Virus record (IMG/VR): IMGVR_UViG_3300031975_001512
Coordinates: 1-26,112 of that record
Reading direction: 5' to 3' (one strand)
Length of the DNA stretch: 26,112 bases
Source: a virus
This document shows positions 1 through 4,753 of this stretch, one piece after another. Positions within the stretch are counted from its first letter, which is position 1; each line of letters starts with the position of its first letter. The position numbers were made by a program, and so were the translations under genes. The notes beneath the pieces are model-generated. The model saw only the letters and a program-made list of their open reading frames with translations. It did no database searches and was not told the origin of the DNA.

Positions 1-520
1 CCTTTATTGTACCTTTTGGATTTTCATCCGTATACAAATCTGAATGACTTGGTGAGTTTCTATGTTGACCTTTCTTACGAGGTTTTCTTGGTGCTTCATT
101 CATCTTCAACTGTTTCATCTGTTTTTCTAAATCAAGAATCTTCAATTTTAATTTATAACTACCTGCCTGTGGTCCAAACCCACCATACTTTCTTATCAGT
201 TCCATTCTTTTTCTATGTAACCTACCATACTTTAATTGAGTTTTTCTACTAACTTCACCCAAAAGAGAATATCCTAAGATAGCCATAGCTTTATCTCTTG
301 GAGAATCCCCTCTAAATTTTTTAACTACTTTTTTGTAATTCTTCTTTATCATATCTGTAGCATCTTTAGTAGACCTTCCATATTGTGTGAGAATTTTATG
401 TATTGTTTTTATTTCAGACTCACTTATCTTTCCAATCATACCTAATGGTCTAGGACCACATCTCTTTCTGTATTGTGCTACTGTCTCGGTATTACTTTTA
501 TGTCCACAAGGTAAAGACAT
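1..520 (-). CDS. Basic hypothetical protein, 3' end beyond the left edge
   Basis: An open frame of 173 codons runs from an ATG at 518-520 to the left edge without a stop, so the C-terminus is missing. It begins MSLPCGHKSNTETVAQYRK. The protein is strongly basic throughout, with KK/RK clusters such as KKNYKKVVKKFR and, near the visible end, PRKPRKKGQ, and it has a predicted helical stretch rich in Lys and Leu at about residues 122-140 (KLKLKILDLEKQMKQLKM). Two cysteines and one histidine lie in the first 21 residues. The start is set by a one-base TAATG overlap with the preceding gene, which implies translational coupling. I do not recognise the family. The charge suggests nucleic-acid binding, but no named motif is visible, so that is only inference. 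Confidence 0.7.
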   Translation of the reverse strand, partial: MSLPCGHKSNTETVAQYRKRCGPRPLGMIGKISESEIKTIHKILTQYGRSTKDATDMIKKNYKKVVKKFRGDSPRDKAMAILGYSLLGEVSRKTQLKYGRLHRKRMELIRKYGGFGPQAGSYKLKLKILDLEKQMKQLKMNEAPRKPRKKGQHRNSPSHSDLYTDENPKGTIK

Positions 521-867
521 TACTTCTTTGGTTTGGTATTAACTCTTATTGGTTTCTTACCACCACCCTTTAAATCCGATGTTCCACCTCTACCAGCTTT
601 ATTTTGAGCTGCTCTTTTTCTACGAGTTGCTGATTGTTTTTGTTTTTTGGTCATACCAGCAGCTTTTGATTTAGGAACACATTTAGCATAGCCTCTTGTC
701 TTACCACTAGTTCCACAAGGGGGATGTTTACCGGATTTATCTTTCTTACCGATGTTAACCCATTTATCAGAAAACCATTTCTTTAGATTTTCATCTACAA
801 GGTTTCCACAATGAATACAGGTATTTTCATCAAAAATACTTTCTACTATTTTTCTTAAATGTATCAT
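520..867 (-). CDS. DUF5872-like small basic protein
   Basis: This 115-residue protein has a CxxC pair near the N-terminus (CIHCG, residues 17-21), then LKKWFSDKWVNIGKKDKSG, a PPCG...GYAKCVP segment, and MTKKQKQSATRRKRAAQ followed by a basic GKKPIRV tail. From memory this arrangement (KWVdi...PCGr...yPKCVP.sKA..MT..Q..SA.rRKR) is that of DUF5872 proteins, which occur in T4-like marine phages and some giant viruses and have no known function. The ATG at 865-867 has no AGGAG, and its leader 868-902 is very A+T-rich. The gene is coupled by TAATG to the next one. Because it is a phage-type family it shows that phage sequence continues on the far side of the pilin genes. The family name is by recall, not by search. 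Confidence 0.75.
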   Translation of the reverse strand: MIHLRKIVESIFDENTCIHCGNLVDENLKKWFSDKWVNIGKKDKSGKHPPCGTSGKTRGYAKCVPKSKAAGMTKKQKQSATRRKRAAQNKAGRGGTSDLKGGGKKPIRVNTKPKK

Positions 868-902
868 TACATCTATAAATATAATGTAAAAAAGAAAGGT
901 TA
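867..902 (-). other. Short A+T-rich leader with a 13-base element shared with the 8940-8992 gap
   Basis: This gap between the secreted helical protein and the DUF5872-like gene contains ATCTATAAATATA on the plus strand at 871-883. The identical 13-mer occurs at 8967-8979, in the only other gap of more than 30 bases apart from 3202-3398. On the transcribed minus strand it reads TATATTTATAGAT. No Shine-Dalgarno sequence precedes the ATG at 867. It could be a promoter element for the downstream gene, but neither strand gives a convincing -35/-10 pair. Confidence 0.25.
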
Positions 903-1301
903 CTAATTAGTATATATTTTGATTTTTTTATTTATGACAAGAATGTAATTATCTATTACATCTGTATTAACACCATCTTTTTCCATCTTTTCTTTTTTAG
1001 CTACCAACTTACCATAAACTTTCTGTAAATCTAAAAGAGATAATGACCTCATAGATTTTCTGTAATATAATTTATTGAGAGCTTCATCTTCAGCTTCTGC
1101 TCCACGAACTCCAGCAACTGTTGTTACTTTTTCTATTTCATAATCTTTGATAGTAACTTCTTTAATTTCTTCCCACACGGTGTTTTCCCACATGGCATCT
1201 AAATCAAGTTCTTCTGTTGTGTCTTGACTAAAACTCAAGTTTAACAGGATACTCAGCCAAAATAAAGTTAAGACTATCGTAGGTATAATACCAAATCTCA
1301 T
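903..1301 (-). CDS. Secreted helical protein at the end of the pilin operon
   Basis: The 132-residue product starts with a classic signal peptide: MRFG, a hydrophobic core (IIPTIVLTLFWLSILLNL) and a likely signal-peptidase I site after FS, with Gln26 as the first mature residue. The mature part is charged and predicted mainly helical (LDAMWENTVWEEIKEV, LLDLQKVYGKLVAKKEKME, VIDNYILVINKKIKIY), with no cysteine and no further membrane segment, so a periplasmic location is expected. The ATG at 1299-1301 follows AGGAG at 1310-1314 with an eight-base spacer, which fixes this start even though it lies 74 bases inside the preceding pilin gene in a different frame. I do not recognise the family. Position last in the pilin operon suggests a periplasmic partner or chaperone of the pilins; that is inference from context. 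Confidence 0.75.
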   Translation of the reverse strand: MRFGIIPTIVLTLFWLSILLNLSFSQDTTEELDLDAMWENTVWEEIKEVTIKDYEIEKVTTVAGVRGAEAEDEALNKLYYRKSMRSLSLLDLQKVYGKLVAKKEKMEKDGVNTDVIDNYILVINKKIKIYTN

Positions 1302-1647
1302 TATTCATTCTCCTATGATAAATTGCTGGATTACTTAAAATTGATGTTGAAAACTTCCATTCATTATCAAATAGAGGAAGTCCTTCTGTAAGTGTTATAT
1401 GATACCCACGAGTTCTTCCAACTAAAGTTAAGGGATTATATGGATATTTTTCAACTCCATTTACTTCTAATTCATACTCAGCGTATTCTTCTAAATCTTC
1501 CCAAAGTTTGTTAATAAACTTTTTTTCTAATTGTAGTAATTCAAGTTCTAATTTTTTTTGCATTTTAGGTAATTGAATTACAGAAAGTATTCCTATTATC
1601 ACAATTACCATAACTAATTCAATCATAGTAAAGCCTTTAGAATACAT
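1228..1647 (-). CDS. Prepilin-like protein (minor pilin/pseudopilin), fourth in the operon
   Basis: This 139-residue protein carries a very short leader MYSKG, then FTMIELVMVIVIIGILSVIQLPKM, which matches the type IV prepilin/pseudopilin signature: Gly at -1, Phe at +1 and the conserved Glu at +5 (Glu10), followed by a roughly 20-residue hydrophobic helix. The remainder has an acidic amphipathic helix (LLQLEKKFINKLWEDLEEYAEYELEV) and a short aromatic beta-type C-terminal domain with WYYTYDSLNF. Processing would need a prepilin peptidase, presumably the host's. The start overlaps the preceding stop (TAATG) and has GGAG at 1655-1658. Its last 74 bases also encode the start of the next gene. Pilin or pseudopilin nature is secure from the N-terminus; which subunit it mimics cannot be told. 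Confidence 0.88.
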   Translation of the reverse strand: MYSKGFTMIELVMVIVIIGILSVIQLPKMQKKLELELLQLEKKFINKLWEDLEEYAEYELEVNGVEKYPYNPLTLVGRTRGYHITLTEGLPLFDNEWKFSTSILSNPAIYHRRMNNEIWYYTYDSLNFILAEYPVKLEF

Positions 1648-2093
1648 TAAATTTCTCCGATTACTTCTTCTTCATAAGATGGGCTATCCTCATCCTCATC
1701 AACTATAATTATCATCCGTGTTACAAATCCTGTTTCAGATGTGTCGGATTGAACATAATAATAAAATGGATTGTTATTAGAATTCATCGGAAGATCACCA
1801 CTAAACAAATCATTAACCATTCTACCATCTGATAAAACTTGAGCCTTAAACTCTAAATCCATTTGATTGTTTTCTGGTTGTGGTGGAAAGTTAGGGTTTC
1901 CTATCATATGTCCTTCTTGCCAATACATCATAAATGTTGTTTTAACAATCTCCATATTTGTGATATTAGATTGTCTTTGTGTAGCAAGAACATTAGATTG
2001 GTAGGAGGGGATAGCGAATGACATCAATATCCCCACCAACGAAATAGAAACAACTAACTCTGCCAATGTGAAACCATCATTGGAGTTTCTCAT
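1647..2093 (-). CDS. Prepilin-like protein (minor pilin/pseudopilin), third in the operon
   Basis: The 148-residue product has leader MRNSNDG followed by FTLAELVVSISLVGILMSFAIPSY: Gly at -1, Phe at +1, Glu at +5 (Glu12) and a hydrophobic N-terminal helix, as in type IV pilins and type II secretion pseudopilins. The globular part contains FPPQPENNQMDLEFK and ends in a very acidic stretch (VDEDEDSPSYEEEVIGEI). The ATG is preceded by AGGAG with a six-base spacer. It lies 20 bases after the previous pilin gene and is coupled to the next by a one-base overlap. The N-terminal half (FTLAELVVSISLVGIL...IPSYQSNVLATQRQSNITNME) resembles PilE/FimT-type pilins in general layout. It is predicted to be an inner-membrane precursor that could enter a pilus or pseudopilus after cleavage. 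Confidence 0.88.
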   Translation of the reverse strand: MRNSNDGFTLAELVVSISLVGILMSFAIPSYQSNVLATQRQSNITNMEIVKTTFMMYWQEGHMIGNPNFPPQPENNQMDLEFKAQVLSDGRMVNDLFSGDLPMNSNNNPFYYYVQSDTSETGFVTRMIIIVDEDEDSPSYEEEVIGEI

Positions 2094-2113
2094 TGGGTTC
2101 TCCTTTTTATTTA

Positions 2114-2554
2114 TTAAAGAGCTACCCTTTCACCGATTGAACCGATAGCAGCATTATCTCCATCTTGAACACCTTTATCATAGTCCCAAGCCCAACGAGT
2201 ATTATCATTTCTCTGATGGGTAATCTGTAATGTTACTAAGTTATATGTCCATTCTCCATCTGTATCTGCATCATCTGTATCAGTAGCATCATATCCAGCA
2301 GGAGTTTCTTCTAATCCATCAAATGGATGATCTGGCCATACCTTACGACCTTCTGAAAATAGTTGTTCCATAGCATAGTTGGATAGTCCAGCTTGTATAC
2401 TAGCGATTATAGCATCTTCAGCAGCTTCTTCAGCTTTTGTTACAGTTCCAAGATATCTTGGTACAGCAACTGCTGATAAAATACCTAAAATTATTGTTAC
2501 CATTATTAGTTCAATTAATGTGAACCCTTTGTTGTCTTTTATTGTGTTAAACAT
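2114..2554 (-). CDS. GspG/PilA-like prepilin, second in the operon
   Basis: This 146-residue protein shows the strongest classical signature of the four: leader MFNTIKDNKG, then FTLIELIMVTIILGILSAVAVPRY with Gly at -1, Phe at +1 and Glu at +5 (Glu15), and a helix continuing through KAEEAAEDAIIASIQAGLSNYA. The C-terminal part has a dense acidic run (DATDTDDADTDG) that could bind calcium, as is known for GspG-type pseudopilins, though I cannot identify the actual ligands. A GDN.A..GSIGERVAL tail closes the protein. The start has AAGGAG upstream (GTAAGGAGAACAGAA-ATG). It is 11 bases after the first pilin gene. This is the best candidate for a major pilin or pseudopilin subunit. Confidence 0.9.
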   Translation of the reverse strand: MFNTIKDNKGFTLIELIMVTIILGILSAVAVPRYLGTVTKAEEAAEDAIIASIQAGLSNYAMEQLFSEGRKVWPDHPFDGLEETPAGYDATDTDDADTDGEWTYNLVTLQITHQRNDNTRWAWDYDKGVQDGDNAAIGSIGERVAL

Positions 2555-2565
2555 TTCTGTTCTCC

Positions 2566-3201
2566 TTACGGTTGTAGTTTCTTTTTAAAGTTAGCAGGTG
2601 ATTCTAAATCAGCCACATAAAGTATTGGTGAATAAGAGGATTGTCCACTTCCACCACCAGCGATTACTGTGTAAATATAGTGTCCATCCTGAAAAGGTGA
2701 TTTAACAGCGTTTCCACCAAATTCATTTAGGAACTCTTCTGCTCCTACGGTTTCGCTGAAAGAACCATCATCATCTGGATCTTCAGCAGTATTGACACTA
2801 GCACCCGTTGGCATTGGATTAGCAGGATTTTGTGTTCCAAATATAGAAGCCCATTTAGATGCTTCTGCACTTTCAAATGTTTGGAATACATTAAGTCCAG
2901 CTACCACAGAACTTTCATCTTGGTATCCACCACCATCAGGAACAGATTCATTGTATTTAACTTGACCTGGAAATCTTCCACGACCTTCACTAGTTACTTT
3001 TTCATTATAAAAGTTATTAGCAGATTTTACAATCTTATCAATATCAGCTAATGTCTTTTTTTCTTTAGCACCCTCTCCTACGCCAGAGAACTTAGGTGCA
3101 GCAGTAGTAGCGAGTGTCGCCATCATCGCTGTTGTTACAGCGAATTCAGCGAGTGACTGACCACTTCTACCTTTTAATTTTTTTCTTAGCTTTTGAAACA
3201 T
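2566..3201 (-). CDS. Atypical long-leader prepilin-like protein, first gene of the operon
   Basis: The 211-residue product has a 14-residue, strongly basic leader (MFQKLRKKLKGRSG) followed by QSLAEFAVTTAMMATLATTAAPKFSG. Gly at -1 and Glu at +5 (Glu19) are kept, but +1 is Gln and the helix is rich in Ala, Thr and Met, unlike the GFTLIEL type of its neighbours. Further on, NNFYNEKVTSEGRGRFPGQ and KSPFQDGHYIYTVIAGGGS followed by SPILYVADLE look like the ordering seen in pseudopilin globular domains (RYP..., DPW...YIY..). It is preceded by AGGAG at 3209-3213 (seven-base spacer) and a promoter at 3246-3273. It is the largest of the four and the first translated, so it may be the main structural subunit. 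Pilin identity is probable rather than certain. Confidence 0.82.
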   Translation of the reverse strand: MFQKLRKKLKGRSGQSLAEFAVTTAMMATLATTAAPKFSGVGEGAKEKKTLADIDKIVKSANNFYNEKVTSEGRGRFPGQVKYNESVPDGGGYQDESSVVAGLNVFQTFESAEASKWASIFGTQNPANPMPTGASVNTAEDPDDDGSFSETVGAEEFLNEFGGNAVKSPFQDGHYIYTVIAGGGSGQSSYSPILYVADLESPANFKKKLQP

Positions 3202-3245
3202 TTTGTTTCTCCTATGTTAGTTGTTCTACACTATATAATACAAAA

Positions 3246-3273
3246 ACTATACCAAAGTACCTGTTTTTTACAA
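3246..3273 (-). promoter_or_regulatory. Sigma70-like extended -10 promoter for the pilin operon
   Basis: On the minus strand TTGTAA (3268-3273) is separated by 16 bases from TATAGT (3246-3251). The -10 box is preceded by TGG, giving an extended -10 element (TG-N-TATAGT). It lies after the terminator of the upstream block and about 45 bases before the first pilin start, so the untranslated leader would be roughly 40 bases with an AGGAG near its end. Spacing and position are good; the -35 matches only part of TTGACA. Assigned by eye. Confidence 0.5.
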
Positions 3274-3321
3274 GTTTTTTTTAATTATTTTTTTAGTATT
3301 GATATTGTTGAGGTTAGGGGT

Positions 3322-3356
3322 ATAAATAAAAAAACCCCACTATGTGTGAGGTTTTT
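3322..3356 (-). terminator. Intrinsic terminator ending the tail/envelope transcript
   Basis: Read on the minus strand, AAAAACCTCAC, loop ACATA, then GTGGGGTTTTTTT form a hairpin. The arms are 3346-3356 and 3330-3340, fully paired on this strand with one G-U pair, and are followed by a T-rich run into TTTATTTATA. On the plus strand the same position is a C/A mismatch and the U-run is weaker, so the terminator is built for minus-strand transcription. It closes the long transcript that includes the tail and envelope genes and isolates the pilin operon. Confidence 0.85.
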
Positions 3357-3358
3357 AA

Positions 3359-3400
3359 AATGATACAACTGTATTTATTTGTTACAAATTATGTATCATT
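3359..3400 (-). other. Nested inverted repeat between the thioredoxin-like gene and the terminator
   Basis: A perfect 9-base inverted repeat, AATGATACA (3359-3367) and TGTATCATT (3392-3400), surrounds a 24-base loop. Inside the loop is a second dyad, ATTTGT-T-ACAAAT (3377-3389). The outer right arm overlaps the stop codon of the thioredoxin-like gene at 3399-3401. It may be a 3' mRNA-stabilising stem next to the terminator, or a protein-binding dyad; the sequence alone does not decide. Confidence 0.55.
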
Positions 3401-3773
3401 AAAATACATCTTCTGCTAATACATCATCTATAGCACTTTTTATTTCTTTATTACTGGCATCTATCTCACCATCCATATCACCTTTCCAAGTTTCTTTCTT
3501 AGAACCATCATAGAAAAGAGCCATAGATGGAAAGTTTCTAAATCTAAGTTTCTTTATTACTTTTGGTGCTTCTTCACTTTTAACATAAAGTATTTTACAA
3601 TCTTGATATCCCTTTACACCCTTTATAAGTGATTCATCAAAATCAGCGTCTTGCCATTCTGATGTAAATATGGCTACGACTATACCACCATTAATTTTTT
3701 CTTTAAAGTTCTTATCATTTATTTGTCCGTATGACACAGACAAAAATAATAATAAAGTAAATATAAATCTCAT
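3399..3773 (-). CDS. Secreted thioredoxin-fold protein without a CXXC motif
   Basis: The 124-residue protein has a signal peptide (MRFIFTLLLFLSVSYG, mature start at Gln17). The rest follows the thioredoxin layout: helix NFKEKINGG, strand IVVAIFTSEW, a helix where the active site would be, strand KILYVKSEEAP, the conserved RNFPSMALFYDG segment with the cis-proline (Pro82), and a C-terminal helix. Where thioredoxins have WCGPC this protein has EWQDADFD, so both catalytic cysteines are absent. The only cysteine is Cys59. It should therefore act in the periplasm as a binding or folding module, not as a disulfide reductase/oxidase. AGGAG precedes the ATG. It is last before the terminator. The fold call rests on pattern and the FPS motif, not on a search. 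Confidence 0.72.
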   Translation of the reverse strand: MRFIFTLLLFLSVSYGQINDKNFKEKINGGIVVAIFTSEWQDADFDESLIKGVKGYQDCKILYVKSEEAPKVIKKLRFRNFPSMALFYDGSKKETWKGDMDGEIDASNKEIKSAIDDVLAEDVF

Positions 3774-3782
3774 AAGTAACTC

Positions 3783-4454
3783 CTATTTGTCTTTCTTCCT
3801 TCGTTCTAGGTCTTTAATATCCGATCTTAATTCTTTTATAAGTTCTTCATACTCATCTATTATTTCATAAACGGCATCCATATCTTCTTGTAGTCCACCT
3901 ACTTGGTTTTTATATTGTTCATAAGAACGAGGCCAGTTATGACCATCAGGTTTAGATGGATATTCATCTGTAAAAATTGATTCTACATTTATTTCAGGTA
4001 GTTGTTTTGCTTCTTCTATTTCTTGTAATAACATATAATAACCACCGACAGCAGTAGATATAAGAGTTATCAACCCTACTATGGTTTGAACCGACATTGA
4101 GAACTTAGTTCCCATAACCTTTTCTTCCGATAACTCAACCGGTTCTTCCTTTACAGGTTCGGGTTCAACTATGGGTTGCGGTGTTGGTTGTTCTGTTGGT
4201 GTTGGTGTTGGATTCACAATAGGTTCATTGTGTATCTCTTGATGTTTTTCTATATGTTGTTTTGTTTTTTCCTTTTGTCCGTTTAATAGCGCATCGGTGA
4301 TATCATCTAAAGTACACACACCCATATCAACTAGGATTTCGCCAATGGTTTTTTTATCACCCTTAACTTGGCGTCCTAAAGCCTTACTTAACTGGCGTTT
4401 TGTAATGACATCAGCATCACATAAAAGCTGACCTAATTTGATATCACCGTTCAC
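3783..4454 (-). CDS. Membrane-anchored MshEN-like (type II secretion/pilus ATPase N-domain) protein
   Basis: Residues 5-60 of this 223-residue protein (KLGQLLCDADVITKRQLSKA...KTIGEILVDMGVCTLDDITDAL) show the tandem LGxxL...T...L..AL..Q pattern of MshEN/GspE N-terminal domains, which in MshE-type ATPases bind cyclic di-GMP. Several consensus positions differ: Arg is replaced by Lys and Thr, one Gly by Asp17, and the second motif has an extra residue before Gln, so ligand binding is doubtful. A Pro/Thr-rich linker (about 78-107) leads to one membrane segment (about 120-143), then a region ending in a charged coiled coil (about 180-220). No ATPase domain is present. The expected topology is N-terminus in the cytoplasm and coiled coil in the periplasm. 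The start is GTG (CAC at 4452-4454) with AGGAA upstream. Confidence 0.75.
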   Translation of the reverse strand: MNGDIKLGQLLCDADVITKRQLSKALGRQVKGDKKTIGEILVDMGVCTLDDITDALLNGQKEKTKQHIEKHQEIHNEPIVNPTPTPTEQPTPQPIVEPEPVKEEPVELSEEKVMGTKFSMSVQTIVGLITLISTAVGGYYMLLQEIEEAKQLPEINVESIFTDEYPSKPDGHNWPRSYEQYKNQVGGLQEDMDAVYEIIDEYEELIKELRSDIKDLERRKKDK

Positions 4455-4472
4455 TATTAATTCCTAACTATA

Positions 4473-4667
4473 TTACTTACTTCCAAAAACCTTAGAAAAG
4501 AAACCTTTCTTCTTGTTAGCTTTTTTCTTTTTCTTACTCTTACCTTTTTTCTTTTTCTTCTTTTTGATTTCTTCCATATTATCCATCTTCATATCTGAAG
4601 CGTTTAATGTTGGAACAGAACCAAAAATGAAAATAGCTGATAAGATTAACTTTAGTATATTCTTCAT
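4473..4667 (-). CDS. Secreted lysine-rich peptide
   Basis: I choose the ATG at 4665-4667 (64 residues) over the upstream ATG at 4739, because AGGAG at 4675-4679 sits seven bases before it and because the protein then begins with a proper signal peptide (MKNILKLILSAIFIFGSV..LNA, cleavage before Ser). The longer frame would only run in the wrong phase through the cysteine-rich gene. The mature part of about 40 residues contains 19 lysines in runs of seven, five and three, and ends in GFFSKVFGSK, a small hydrophobic/cationic tail. Such a peptide delivered to the periplasm would bind anionic surfaces: lipopolysaccharide, peptidoglycan, teichoic-like polymers or nucleic acid. I do not recognise a family. 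A role in outer-membrane disruption at lysis is speculation. Confidence 0.72.
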   Translation of the reverse strand: MKNILKLILSAIFIFGSVPTLNASDMKMDNMEEIKKKKKKKGKSKKKKKANKKKGFFSKVFGSK

Positions 4668-4680
4668 TTTACTTCTCCTA

Positions 4681-4743
4681 TTAGCAGTTGCAATTACCGC
4701 AACCACATGATTCATTACATTTACAATTTTTACATTCACACAT
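4681..4743 (-). CDS. Twenty-residue peptide with eight cysteines (duplicated CxCxxCxC)
   Basis: A complete frame of 20 codons plus TAA reads MCECKNCKCNESCGCGNCNC. The cysteines form two identical CxCxxCxC blocks (residues 2-9 and 13-20) joined by three residues, which would be well suited to binding soft metals such as Zn, Cu or Cd in a metallothionein-like way. The ATG at 4741-4743 has AGGAG at 4751-4755, seven bases upstream, overlapping the TAG stop of the preceding outer-membrane gene. The stop lies directly before the Shine-Dalgarno sequence of the lysine-rich peptide gene. It has no signal peptide, so it should be cytoplasmic. Known bacterial metallothioneins are clearly longer. An alternative is a cysteine-codon-rich leader peptide controlling the next gene. 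Confidence 0.7.
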   Translation of the reverse strand: MCECKNCKCNESCGCGNCNC

Positions 4744-4753
4744 TATATTTCTC

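Noticed and set aside
7-252. Plus-strand frame of 81 codons at the left edge
   Set aside because: It is antisense to the 173-codon minus-strand frame, which has a TAATG-coupled start and sensible basic protein composition; the plus frame is Phe/Ser-rich as shadows of Lys-rich genes are.
1228-3201. Pilin genes as host DNA at a prophage edge
   Set aside because: The genes beyond them are a phage-type DUF5872-like gene and a coupled basic gene on the same strand, and no integrase, att repeat or tRNA is seen. Not excluded if the assembly is chimeric.
3321-3328. TATAAATA on the plus strand as a T4-type late promoter
   Set aside because: It is the reverse of the terminator's T-rich run and would transcribe against the genes to its right. 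The same octamer appears in coding regions on both strands, so chance is likely.
4196-4215. Short GTTGGTGTTGGTGTTGG repeat as a regulatory element
   Set aside because: It codes for the Pro/Thr-rich linker (PTPTP) of the MshEN-like protein and is explained by that.
3783-4454. Confident assignment as a cyclic di-GMP receptor
   Set aside because: Several consensus residues of the two MshEN motifs are changed, so only fold similarity is claimed.
4513-4710. Plus-strand hydrophobic frame (poly-Phe)
   Set aside because: It is the antisense of the lysine-rich peptide gene; AAA/AAG runs read backwards give Phe and Leu.
4473-4739. 88-residue version of the Lys-rich protein from the upstream ATG
   Set aside because: The extra 24 residues overlap the Cys-rich frame, lack their own ribosome binding site in phase and would spoil the signal peptide; the internal ATG at 4667 has AGGAG.
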